NCBI GenBank assembly: GCA_937988745.1
Contig: CALKAR010000160.1
Location: 1-33,333, forward strand
Direction: 5' to 3'
DNA from: an uncultured Peptococcaceae bacterium
GTDB taxonomy: Bacteria; Bacillota; Limnochordia; Darwinibacteriales; Darwinibacteriaceae
DNA: 33,333 bases
The notes beneath the pieces are model-generated. The model saw only the letters and a program-made list of their open reading frames with translations, made no database searches and was not told the DNA's origin. Below, one piece after another: positions 1 to 6,793 of this stretch. The number at the start of each line of letters is the position of its first letter. The first letter of the stretch is position 1. Position numbers and translations under genes: made by a program.

Positions 1-195
1 TGGGGCGTCCATAGCTTCAATGTTGAGCAGCCGATCAGCTGGGCTGCCCGGTTTGAATTGGCTCTAGTATTAGGCAGCAGGGAAACCGCCGCGATCAAAG
101 CCCGGGCATTTTGCCGGCAGGGAACATGGTACATTGGTTCTGAAAAACAAGGCGTTGGTTTGGGTTTATCACTTGGTATTCAAAAAACTTTTTAG
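1..195 (+). CDS. C-terminal end of a probable beta-barrel or exported protein (partial)
   Basis: Frame 1 is open from the window edge to a TAG at 193-195 and gives the last 64 residues of a protein whose start lies outside. The tail ends with alternating small and hydrophobic residues and a terminal aromatic (GVGLGLSLGIQKTF). This resembles the last strand of an outer-membrane barrel and the end of the protein at 13965-15188 (GLGFSFTVGLEF). It is followed by a terminator, so it closes its own transcription unit. I do not recognise a family from this fragment. The barrel reading is inference from the last dozen residues only. Confidence 0.55.
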   Translation, partial: WGVHSFNVEQPISWAARFELALVLGSRETAAIKARAFCRQGTWYIGSEKQGVGLGLSLGIQKTF

Positions 196-205
196 GTTTT
201 GTTCA

Positions 206-230
206 GCCGTCCGCGCAGGGCGGCTTTTTT
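206..230 (+). terminator. Rho-independent terminator after the partial CDS
   Basis: GCCGTCC (206-212) pairs with GGGCGGC (218-224), with one G-U wobble and a five-base loop, and is followed directly by TTTTTT. It lies 10 bases after the stop of the partial gene and separates it from the ABC operon. Confidence 0.85.
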
Positions 231-270
231 GATTCAAAATATTTACTGAGATCCGGTTTAGAAAAAAGGA

Positions 271-310
271 TTTTCACTACGCGGGAAGAAATGTAAAAAT
301 AAAGCGCTTT
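271..310 (+). promoter_or_regulatory. Candidate promoter and palindromic operator before the first ABC operon
   Basis: TTTTCA (271-276) and TAAAAA (294-299) are 17 bases apart and form a weak sigma-70-like pair. Immediately downstream is the perfect palindrome AAAGCGCTTT (301-310). Its core resembles LacI/CcpA-family operators (central CG dyad), but the flanks do not complete the usual catabolite-response element. A strong ribosome binding site AAGGAGGT (325-332) follows. The promoter call is weak. The palindrome itself is plain in the sequence. Confidence 0.35.
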
Positions 311-338
311 GTAAACCACAAACCAAGGAGGTAAAGAA

Positions 339-2105
339 ATGCGCAAGTTGTTGACCGTGTTTGTTCTGCTTCTTGTGGCGTGCCTGCCAGTCACTGCCTA
401 TGCGGACACCAATTTAGCAGTGGCTGACCCAGCGCTCTTCCAGGAAATCGGCACCTATGGAGGAGAGCTGGTGCTGGGCTTGTCGTCGTCGCCTAGGTCC
501 TTTAACTTTTACGGCATTATTGACAACGCAGCCTATACTGTGCTGTACAACATCTTGGAACCCTTGGTAGAAGAAAACCCTGCCACGGGTGAGATCATCC
601 CAGGCTTAGCCGAGAGCTGGGAAGTAGACGAATCTGGTACTGAAGTCATTTTCCACCTCCGGGATGTTAAATGGCATGATGGCACACCCTTCACCGCCGA
701 TGACGTGGTGTTTACACTCGAGCACGTAGTTATGAACCCCAACGCAGAAGGCAACTCTGTAGACCGTTTCACCTTGGGTGGTAAGCCGGTCGTATGGGAA
801 AAGATCGACGACCGCACCGTAAAGGCCATCCTGCCTTCGCCCTATGGTGCCTTTACACGGGTGTTGTCCCATGCTTTGATCGTTCCCAAACACAAATATG
901 AACCTTTTATCGCAGCTCTCAACCCAGATGTGGAACCAGGCACCATTAACACTGCTTGGACCACCGACACTCCAATCGATGAAATCGTGGGAACTGGCCC
1001 CTTTATCTTGAGCGAATATGTAGTGGACCAGAAGATTACCCTGCGGCGAAATCCAAATTACTGGAAGGTTGACCCTGAAGGCAACCGGCTGCCCTATATC
1101 GATCAGCTGGTATACCTTGTTGTCCAGGACCCTGAGGTCATGCTCGCTAAATTCAGGGCTGGTGAAATTGACCGCATCACCATTACTGGACAGAATTACC
1201 CATCGCTGAAGCGGGAAGAGCTGGATGGCGCCAATTTCCGTGTCCTGGCTGGTTCTCCAGTAAGCCCTACACCCAGCCCGCCTCACCTGGCATTCAACTG
1301 GGATGTAGAAGATGAAGAACTCCGGGAGCTGTTCAGAAATGAACGTTTCCGGGAGGCTATGGAGTATACCATCGACCGCCATCGGATTATTGAAGATGTG
1401 TACAACACACTTGCTATTATCCCAGGAACACCTGTACTTCCTGCAAACACTGCATTCTACAATCCTGAAATCGAGAATATCATGCGGCCCTACGACCCAG
1501 CGAAAGCTGCGGCCATCCTCGATGAACTGGGGATCACAGACCGCAATGGCGATGGCATTCGGGAGCTGCCCTCGGGACGAAACTTCGAAATCACGCTCAC
1601 CACTGCCGTCAACGTACAGCCGCACAATGACATCGCTGTCATTTTGAAGAGCGAGTGGGAAGCCCTGGGCATCCAGACTCATCTGCAGCTGATCAGCTCT
1701 ACTTTGGTCGGTCAGCGCCGCACCGCAGGCGAGTTTGAAGCCATCATTGAGGCTTTCGGCAACCAGCCAGACCCACAGCTGCGGAAAGCAATCTGGCAGC
1801 CTGGCCGGGCCCTCTATTACTGGCACAGAAGCACCATGGATGAGAACCAAGAGCCAGTCTTAGAGAATATGGTGGATTGGGAACTCCGTCTGTTTGATCT
1901 ATTCGAACTCGGTGAAGTAGAAATGGATCCGGTCCAGCGTAAAGCTTACTACGATGAGTATCAAGCAATCTATGCTGAAAAACTGCCGGTCATCTTCATC
2001 GCCAAGGGTATGGAACTGCAGGCAGTCAGCAGCCGGGTAGGCAACGTCTTCTTGAAGGACAACGGCCAGATTCTCGGCACCAACTACACTGCCTTCATTA
2101 AGTAA
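339..2105 (+). CDS. ABC transporter substrate-binding protein, family 5 (peptide/oligosaccharide type)
   Basis: This 588-residue protein begins with a secretion signal: basic MRK, a hydrophobic run, then AYA-D as a possible cleavage site near residue 22. The run also contains LVAC at 12-15, so lipid attachment cannot be excluded. It carries the family-5 solute-binding signature around residues 111-130 (KWHDGTPFTADDVVFT), preceded by the usual stretch that describes the binding lobe (GLAESWEVDESG). The family captures peptides, or in many anaerobes oligosaccharides, outside the membrane and delivers them to a two-permease channel. The start is fixed by AAGGAGGT seven bases upstream. It is the first gene of an operon with two permeases, and a strong stem-loop separates it from them. 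The substrate is not readable from sequence. Confidence 0.93.
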   Translation: MRKLLTVFVLLLVACLPVTAYADTNLAVADPALFQEIGTYGGELVLGLSSSPRSFNFYGIIDNAAYTVLYNILEPLVEENPATGEIIPGLAESWEVDESGTEVIFHLRDVKWHDGTPFTADDVVFTLEHVVMNPNAEGNSVDRFTLGGKPVVWEKIDDRTVKAILPSPYGAFTRVLSHALIVPKHKYEPFIAALNPDVEPGTINTAWTTDTPIDEIVGTGPFILSEYVVDQKITLRRNPNYWKVDPEGNRLPYIDQLVYLVVQDPEVMLAKFRAGEIDRITITGQNYPSLKREELDGANFRVLAGSPVSPTPSPPHLAFNWDVEDEELRELFRNERFREAMEYTIDRHRIIEDVYNTLAIIPGTPVLPANTAFYNPEIENIMRPYDPAKAAAILDELGITDRNGDGIRELPSGRNFEITLTTAVNVQPHNDIAVILKSEWEALGIQTHLQLISSTLVGQRRTAGEFEAIIEAFGNQPDPQLRKAIWQPGRALYYWHRSTMDENQEPVLENMVDWELRLFDLFELGEVEMDPVQRKAYYDEYQAIYAEKLPVIFIAKGMELQAVSSRVGNVFLKDNGQILGTNYTAFIK

Positions 2106-2122
2106 GAATCAAGCTTGAATGG

Positions 2123-2157
2123 GCTGCCGAGGGTGCAGGGCACCTTCGGCAGCTTTT
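2123..2157 (+). terminator. Intercistronic stem-loop between binding protein and permease (partial terminator or mRNA stabiliser)
   Basis: GCTGCCGA (2123-2130) pairs with TCGGCAGC (2146-2153), and GGTGC (2132-2136) with GCACC (2140-2144). A G-U pair joins them, giving a 14-base-pair stem with a three-base loop. Only four T follow, and the next gene's ribosome site begins at once. Such structures after binding-protein genes commonly raise expression of the binding protein relative to its permeases. Confidence 0.8.
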
Positions 2158-2171
2158 GGAAGGATGGTTGC

Positions 2172-3143
2172 ATGTTCAACTACATCGTGCGCCGCATCGT
2201 GACAATGATCCCGATGATGTTTCTCATCTCTATTTTGTGCTTTACAGTAATTAAGCTGCAGCCAGGTGATTTTACTACACAGTATCTTACTGATCCGCGC
2301 ATTACGCCCGAACAGGTGGCACAGATTAGGGCTCGCCTGGGGCTGGATCAGCCTGCGTATATGCAGTACCTGACATGGATGAAAGGCATTTTAACCAGGG
2401 GTGACTTCGGCTACTCCTTTGCGTACAAACGGCCGGTCGACGAGTTGATATGGGAACGTCTGGGCTGGACAGTGGCAGTAGCTGGGGCCACCATTGTTTT
2501 TACCTGGGTTGTGGCAATTCCCATCGGCATTTATTCTGCAACCCACAAGTATTCCATTATGGACTATATTTTGACTTTTATCGGTTTTATTGGTGTAAGT
2601 ATACCCAGCTTCTTCTTAGCCCTTGTACTGATGTATTTCGCCCTGCGCATGGGAAGTACTGCAGTGGGCGGCTTGTTTTCGCAGCAGTATATCGGTGCTC
2701 CTTGGTCATGGGGAAAATTCATCGATCTGCTGCGCCATCTGTGGATTCCAGTGGTTGCTATCGGCCTCAGCGGTACCGCAGGCCTGATCCGCCTGATGCG
2801 GGCCAACCTTTTGGACGTTTTAGGTGCTCAGTATGTGACTACAGCCCGTTCTAAAGGGCTGCACGAGCGGATTGTGATTTACAAACACGCGGTGCGGAAT
2901 GCTATCAACCCGCTGATTTCCATCTTTGGAATGCAGCTTCCTGAGCTGATCAGCGGTACGATTATTTCATCTATCGTGCTCAACCTGCCCACTATGGGGC
3001 CATTCTTCTACGATGCTCTCATCAACAGCGACCAATACTTGGTCATGACCTTCTTGATGTTTTCAGCGCTGTTGATGCTGATTGGTAATCTCTTAGCCGA
3101 TATTCTCCTCGCCTGGTCCGATCCGCGGATCCGGTATCAATAG
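2172..3143 (+). CDS. ABC transporter permease, DppB/OppB type
   Basis: This 323-residue membrane protein belongs to the inner-membrane permease family that pairs with a DppC-type partner. It starts with MFNYIVRRIV and a first membrane segment, then the large extracytoplasmic loop with the typical GLDQPAYMQYL and GDFGYSF stretches. A membrane block follows, then the cytoplasmic EAA-type coupling loop near residues 221-244 (YVTTARSKGL...), which docks on the ATPase. It ends in DPRIRYQ, as is usual for this family. I chose the ATG at 2172 over an upstream in-frame ATG because GGAAGG lies just before it and because the first 19 extra residues would be encoded by the intercistronic hairpin. It is cotranscribed with its neighbours. 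Confidence 0.93.
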   Translation: MFNYIVRRIVTMIPMMFLISILCFTVIKLQPGDFTTQYLTDPRITPEQVAQIRARLGLDQPAYMQYLTWMKGILTRGDFGYSFAYKRPVDELIWERLGWTVAVAGATIVFTWVVAIPIGIYSATHKYSIMDYILTFIGFIGVSIPSFFLALVLMYFALRMGSTAVGGLFSQQYIGAPWSWGKFIDLLRHLWIPVVAIGLSGTAGLIRLMRANLLDVLGAQYVTTARSKGLHERIVIYKHAVRNAINPLISIFGMQLPELISGTIISSIVLNLPTMGPFFYDALINSDQYLVMTFLMFSALLMLIGNLLADILLAWSDPRIRYQ

Positions 3144-3158
3144 GAAGGTGGTGGCAGC

Positions 3159-4253
3159 ATGCAGACCATATCACAAACTCAACTGATGTTCCGCCGCTTT
3201 CGTGCCCACCGCCTGGGGATGCTGGGTGCGATTATTTTAGCCTTTCTATATCTCGTGGTGATCTTTGCACCCTTCGTTGCGCCTACAGATTATCTCCAGC
3301 AGCGGCGTGACTATGTAAATCATCCTCCTACCCGCATCCGCTGGATCGACGATGAGGGAAACTTCAGCCTGCGCCCCTTTGTCTACGGTACAGTGCGCCG
3401 GCGTGATCCGATTACCTTGGAGGTTTTCTGGGAAGAGGATTATTCCAAGAAATACCCGATCTATTTCTTCGTCCGGGGCAGCAGTTACAAATTCCTTGGC
3501 ATCGAGACGGATATACACCTCTTTGGGGTCGACCGTGACTCAGGCGGTCAGATCTTTCTTTTTGGAACGGATCGATTTGGAAGGGACCTCTTCGCCCGCA
3601 CGCTTTACGGCGGCCGGGTGTCTATGAGTGTAGGTATTTTTGGAATTGCCCTCAGCATGGTGATTGGGGTTGCCATGGGCGGTATTTCTGGTTATTACGG
3701 CGGTATGATCGATAATATAATTCAGCGGCTCATTGAACTGCTGCGGTCGTTTCCACGGATACCCCTCTGGCTGGCCTTTTCTATGATTCTGCCGCCTAAT
3801 TGGTCATCGGTAAAGGTGTATTTCGGGGTAGTGACCATCTTGTCTCTTTTGGATTGGACTGGGATTGCTCGCGTTGTGCGGGGGCAGGTCCTGAATCTCC
3901 GTTCTAAGGAGTTTGTGGAAGCAGCGCGTGCCCTTGGTGCCGCAGATCGGAAGATTATCTTCCGCCACATTTTGCCCAACATTACAAGCTATCTGATTGT
4001 TACCGCAACCCTTTCTTTCCCAGGAATGATAATGGGAGAAAGTACGATCAGCTTCTTGGGTTTAGGAATTAAAGAACCTATGACTAGTTGGGGCCTGCTT
4101 TTGAAAGACGCTCAGAGTATGGATGTTCTACTCATGCAGCCATGGCTGATGATTCCCGGAATCTTTATCGTGGCCGCTGTTTTGGCCTTCAACTTCATGG
4201 GCGATGCCCTGCGTGATGCCTTCGATCCTTTCGCCGTTACTGGAAGTCAGTAA
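3159..4253 (+). CDS. ABC transporter permease, DppC/OppC type with long extracytoplasmic insert
   Basis: This 364-residue permease is the second channel subunit of the operon. After the first membrane segment (about residues 20-45) comes an extended, non-hydrophobic stretch of about 90 residues. The family hallmark GTDRFGRDLF follows at 136-145, then the membrane block and the EAA coupling loop near 251-274 (EFVEAARALGAADRK). The insert before the GTD motif is longer than in standard dipeptide permeases; similar inserts occur in some oligosaccharide and YejE-like transporters. The ribosome site GAAGGTGG lies just upstream. No ATPase gene follows in this operon, so the transporter must borrow ATPases from elsewhere, perhaps those at 20959-22936. 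Confidence 0.92.
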   Translation: MQTISQTQLMFRRFRAHRLGMLGAIILAFLYLVVIFAPFVAPTDYLQQRRDYVNHPPTRIRWIDDEGNFSLRPFVYGTVRRRDPITLEVFWEEDYSKKYPIYFFVRGSSYKFLGIETDIHLFGVDRDSGGQIFLFGTDRFGRDLFARTLYGGRVSMSVGIFGIALSMVIGVAMGGISGYYGGMIDNIIQRLIELLRSFPRIPLWLAFSMILPPNWSSVKVYFGVVTILSLLDWTGIARVVRGQVLNLRSKEFVEAARALGAADRKIIFRHILPNITSYLIVTATLSFPGMIMGESTISFLGLGIKEPMTSWGLLLKDAQSMDVLLMQPWLMIPGIFIVAAVLAFNFMGDALRDAFDPFAVTGSQ

Positions 4254-4316
4254 TTGGCAGGTATAGGGACGCGAATGCGGAATACTATCCACGCAAACCT
4301 ATTTGGAGGTGTCCCT

Positions 4317-5213
4317 ATGATTAAGACAGCCATTATCGGCTACGGGAATATCGGGCGTTATGCCGTGCAGGCAGTTCAGGCTGCTCCTGATATGAAACTG
4401 GTGGGAGTGGTTCGTAGGGCGTCATCCCTTGGTGATCAACCTGAGGAACTGGCGGGTATCCCAGTAGCGTCATCCCTGCAGGAACTGGGAATTGTAGATG
4501 TGGCTCTCTTGTGCACACCTACGCGGGTGGTACCGGAGATGGCAGCAGAGATTCTCAAGCAGGGCATCAATACGGTCGACAGCTATGATATCCACTCGGA
4601 TCTGGCTGATGTGCGGCTGGAGCTAGATAAGGTGGCCAGCGAAAACAATGCGGTGGCAGTTATTTCTGCCGGCTGGGACCCTGGTACAGATTCGATTCTG
4701 CGTGCCTTGATGGAAGCTATGGCCCCCGGTGGAATTACATACACCAACTTCGGGCCGGGGATGAGCATGGGCCATTCGGTTGCTGTCAAGGCGATTCCGG
4801 GAGTGGCAGATGCTTTATCTATTACAGTTCCCTTGGGCACTGGGGTACACAGGCGCATGGTGTATGTAGAGTTAGAGGAAGGAGCCAGTTTCGATCAGGT
4901 AAGTGATGCCATCAAGAATGAACCCTACTTCGTCCATGATGAAACTCATGTGTTCCAGGTGGATGATGTCTCCCGCCTAAAAGATGTAGGACATGGCGTA
5001 ACCATGGAGCGTAAAGGCGTGTCAGGACAGACCCACAACCAGATGTTCAAGTGGGAGATGCGCATCAACAACCCTGCCTTGACCAGCCAGGTCATGGTGG
5101 CGGCTGCACGAGCAAGCATGAAACAAAAGCCTGGTGCCTACACTATGATTCAAATTCCCCCAATTGATTTCTTGCCCGGAGATCCCAATGAGATTATCCG
5201 CAGGTTAGTCTAA
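4317..5213 (+). CDS. ddh: meso-diaminopimelate D-dehydrogenase
   Basis: This 298-residue NADP-dependent enzyme reversibly forms meso-2,6-diaminopimelate from tetrahydrodipicolinate, ammonia and NADPH. It is the one-step route to the peptidoglycan cross-link residue and to lysine. The N-terminal Rossmann motif is GYGNIG at residues 8-13. Family signatures include SAGWDPGTD (aspartate 121) and GPGMSMGHS (about 146-154). The C-terminal half has the expected substrate-domain pattern (HNQMFKWEMRINNPALTSQ). The start is the ATG at 4317, preceded by GGAGGTG; an in-frame upstream start lacks such a site. It follows the permease genes by 63 bases and ends in a terminator that overlaps its stop, so it may be the last gene of the ABC transcript, although no functional link is evident. 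Confidence 0.92.
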   Translation: MIKTAIIGYGNIGRYAVQAVQAAPDMKLVGVVRRASSLGDQPEELAGIPVASSLQELGIVDVALLCTPTRVVPEMAAEILKQGINTVDSYDIHSDLADVRLELDKVASENNAVAVISAGWDPGTDSILRALMEAMAPGGITYTNFGPGMSMGHSVAVKAIPGVADALSITVPLGTGVHRRMVYVELEEGASFDQVSDAIKNEPYFVHDETHVFQVDDVSRLKDVGHGVTMERKGVSGQTHNQMFKWEMRINNPALTSQVMVAAARASMKQKPGAYTMIQIPPIDFLPGDPNEIIRRLV

Positions 5214-5242
5214 GCGCGTCCTAGGACGCGCTTTTTGTTTTA
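5213..5242 (+). terminator. Rho-independent terminator after ddh
   Basis: AGCGCGTCC (5213-5221) and GGACGCGCT (5224-5232) form a perfect nine-base-pair stem with a two-base apex, followed by TTTTGTTTT. The stem starts on the last base of the ddh stop codon. Confidence 0.92.
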
Positions 5243-5248
5243 GGTTAT

Positions 5249-5284
5249 TGTAAAGGATTTTTACAGTGGAGTGCGAAATATAAA
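5249..5284 (+). promoter_or_regulatory. Inverted repeat and possible -10 element upstream of the pnt operon
   Basis: TGTAAA (5249-5254) and TTTACA (5260-5265) form a perfect six-base inverted repeat with five bases between. A TATAAA at 5279-5284 could be a -10 element, but no good -35 sits at the right distance. The repeat is a candidate operator for the pnt-aro operon. It resembles but does not match redox-sensing Rex sites, whose half-sites are spaced by four. Confidence 0.3.
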
Positions 5285-5321
5285 AGCGATTGAATATTAT
5301 GTGCTCTATGGAGGGAAAAGC

Positions 5322-6509
5322 ATGAAGTACAAGGGCCTCACAATCGGTATACCGAAGGAAATTTTGACTGGAGAGCGCCGTGCGGCCGCCACACCAGAAA
5401 CTGCAGCTCGTCTTGTTCAGGAAGGGGCACGTGTATTAGTACAGTCTGGAGCGGGTGCCGGTGCTTTCTTCCATGATGAGGAATATACTTCCGTTGGAGC
5501 TCAGATTACGTCAGATGTGCGGGAAATATTCGCTGAGTCTGATGTGATCCTCAAAGTGAAAGAACCGCGGTGTAATCCTGAACTCGGCCTGGATGAACTG
5601 GATCTTTTCCGTGCAGGCCAAGTGTTGATTGCTTTTCTGCATCCCGCCGCGCCGGTCAATCATGAGCGTGTACGCAGATTGGCAGAGCGGGGCGTAACAT
5701 CGCTGACACTCGACTCGGTTCCCAGGATATCCAGGGCTCAGACGATGGATGCTTTAACTTCCATGAGCACAGTAGCTGGATACAAGGCGGTCATTTCTGC
5801 AGCCAACCGCCTGCCCAAGTTCCTGCCAATGCTGGGTACTGCCGTGGGCATGGTGCAGCCTGCCAAAGTACTGGTGATTGGTGCTGGGGTGGCAGGGCTG
5901 CAGGCTCTGGCAACGGCGAAACGGCTCGGTGCAGTCGTAACTGCCTGCGACATCCGACCCGATGCGGATGAGCAAGCCCGCAGTTTAGGCGCCAAGACCA
6001 TCGAATTGGGCATTCCCCCTGAGATGGCGCTGGGCGAAGGCGGATATGCTCGTGCCCTGCCAGCCGAACTGATGCGGAAAGAGCGAGAAATACTCCAGCC
6101 CTACGTGACTGAGGCAGACATTGTCATTCTTTCCGCTCTAGTCCCCGGCCAAAGGGCACCGATTCTGCTGACCCAGGAGATGGTGGAAAGCATGCAGCCT
6201 GGTTCCATCATTGTAGACATTTCAATCGACCAGGGCGGCAACTGCGAGCTAACGGAGGCAGGCAGGACCATTGAACACCAGGGAGTCTTAATCGATGGTA
6301 CCCAGAACATTCCCGGTACCGTTCCGGTCAGTGCTACCACCCTCTTTGCCAAGAACATCTTAAATTTCGTGAATCACGTCCTGCTCGAAGGCGGTGCCCT
6401 CAATTTAGAAGATGAGATCACAGCTGAAACCCTGGTCACATATCAAGGCGAGATTCTCCATGCAGGTGCCCTGGCTGCGATGAATCTCCAGCAGGAGGGA
6501 AGCGCATGA
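5322..6509 (+). CDS. pntAA: NAD(P) transhydrogenase subunit alpha 1, NAD(H)-binding domain I
   Basis: This 395-residue soluble subunit belongs to the proton-translocating transhydrogenase. It binds NAD(H) and exchanges hydride with domain III of PntB. It opens with GIPKEILTGERR, shared with alanine dehydrogenase. It has the RQD loop residues R135, Q140 and D143 (RISRAQTMD), the dinucleotide motif GAGVAG at 187-192, and D210 (CDIRP), which contacts the adenosine ribose of NAD. Domain I therefore looks fully functional. The ATG at 5322 is chosen because GGAGGG lies six bases before it. It overlaps pntAB by four bases (ATGA), indicating coupled translation. It heads a five-gene run pntAA-pntAB-pntB-aroE-aroQ. 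Confidence 0.93.
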   Translation: MKYKGLTIGIPKEILTGERRAAATPETAARLVQEGARVLVQSGAGAGAFFHDEEYTSVGAQITSDVREIFAESDVILKVKEPRCNPELGLDELDLFRAGQVLIAFLHPAAPVNHERVRRLAERGVTSLTLDSVPRISRAQTMDALTSMSTVAGYKAVISAANRLPKFLPMLGTAVGMVQPAKVLVIGAGVAGLQALATAKRLGAVVTACDIRPDADEQARSLGAKTIELGIPPEMALGEGGYARALPAELMRKEREILQPYVTEADIVILSALVPGQRAPILLTQEMVESMQPGSIIVDISIDQGGNCELTEAGRTIEHQGVLIDGTQNIPGTVPVSATTLFAKNILNFVNHVLLEGGALNLEDEITAETLVTYQGEILHAGALAAMNLQQEGSA

Positions 6510-6793
6510 GTGATCTCTTACTGATTATCATCTTTGCCCTTGCTACCATCCTCGGGTACAAGATCATCAGTGAGGTACCCAGTCTTCTGCACACGCCGCT
6601 GATGTCCGGGATGAACGCTCTTTCCGGCATCACAGTGGTAGGAGCACTAGCGACGACAGCCGGAGCAGCTGCTCTCGGCAGCCGCTTACTGGGCTTTCTA
6701 GCAATTGTATTTGCTACGATCAATGTGGTAGCTGGGTTCGCTGTAACACACCGCATGCTGAAGATGTTCAAAAGTGGGGGTGAGAAGAGTTGA
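6506..6793 (+). CDS. pntAB: NAD(P) transhydrogenase subunit alpha 2, membrane part
   Basis: This 95-residue, strongly hydrophobic protein has about three membrane segments: around residues 1-18, 38-58 and 62-82. It carries the family stretch SEVPSLLHTPLMSGMNALSGI, split here between membrane parts. It supplies the alpha-side helices of domain II, the proton channel. In split-alpha transhydrogenases this subunit is separate from the soluble domain I, as here. GGAGGGAAGCGC precedes the ATG. The gene overlaps pntAA by four bases and pntB by four bases, so all three subunits are translationally coupled. Confidence 0.92.
   Translation: MSDLLLIIIFALATILGYKIISEVPSLLHTPLMSGMNALSGITVVGALATTAGAAALGSRLLGFLAIVFATINVVAGFAVTHRMLKMFKSGGEKS

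Noticed and set aside
606..1850. Long open frame (414 codons) on the minus strand
   Set aside because: It lies wholly antisense to the well-supported binding-protein gene, has no ribosome site, and its translation shows no domain or signal. It is a codon-bias shadow.
2115..2171. Upstream start of the first permease gene
   Set aside because: The extra 19 residues are encoded by the intercistronic hairpin and do not look like a permease N-terminus. ATG 2172 has a proper ribosome site.
4254..4316. TTG start directly after the second permease gene for ddh
   Set aside because: The added residues precede the conserved MIKTAIIGYGN and lack a ribosome site, while GGAGGTG sits before ATG 4317.
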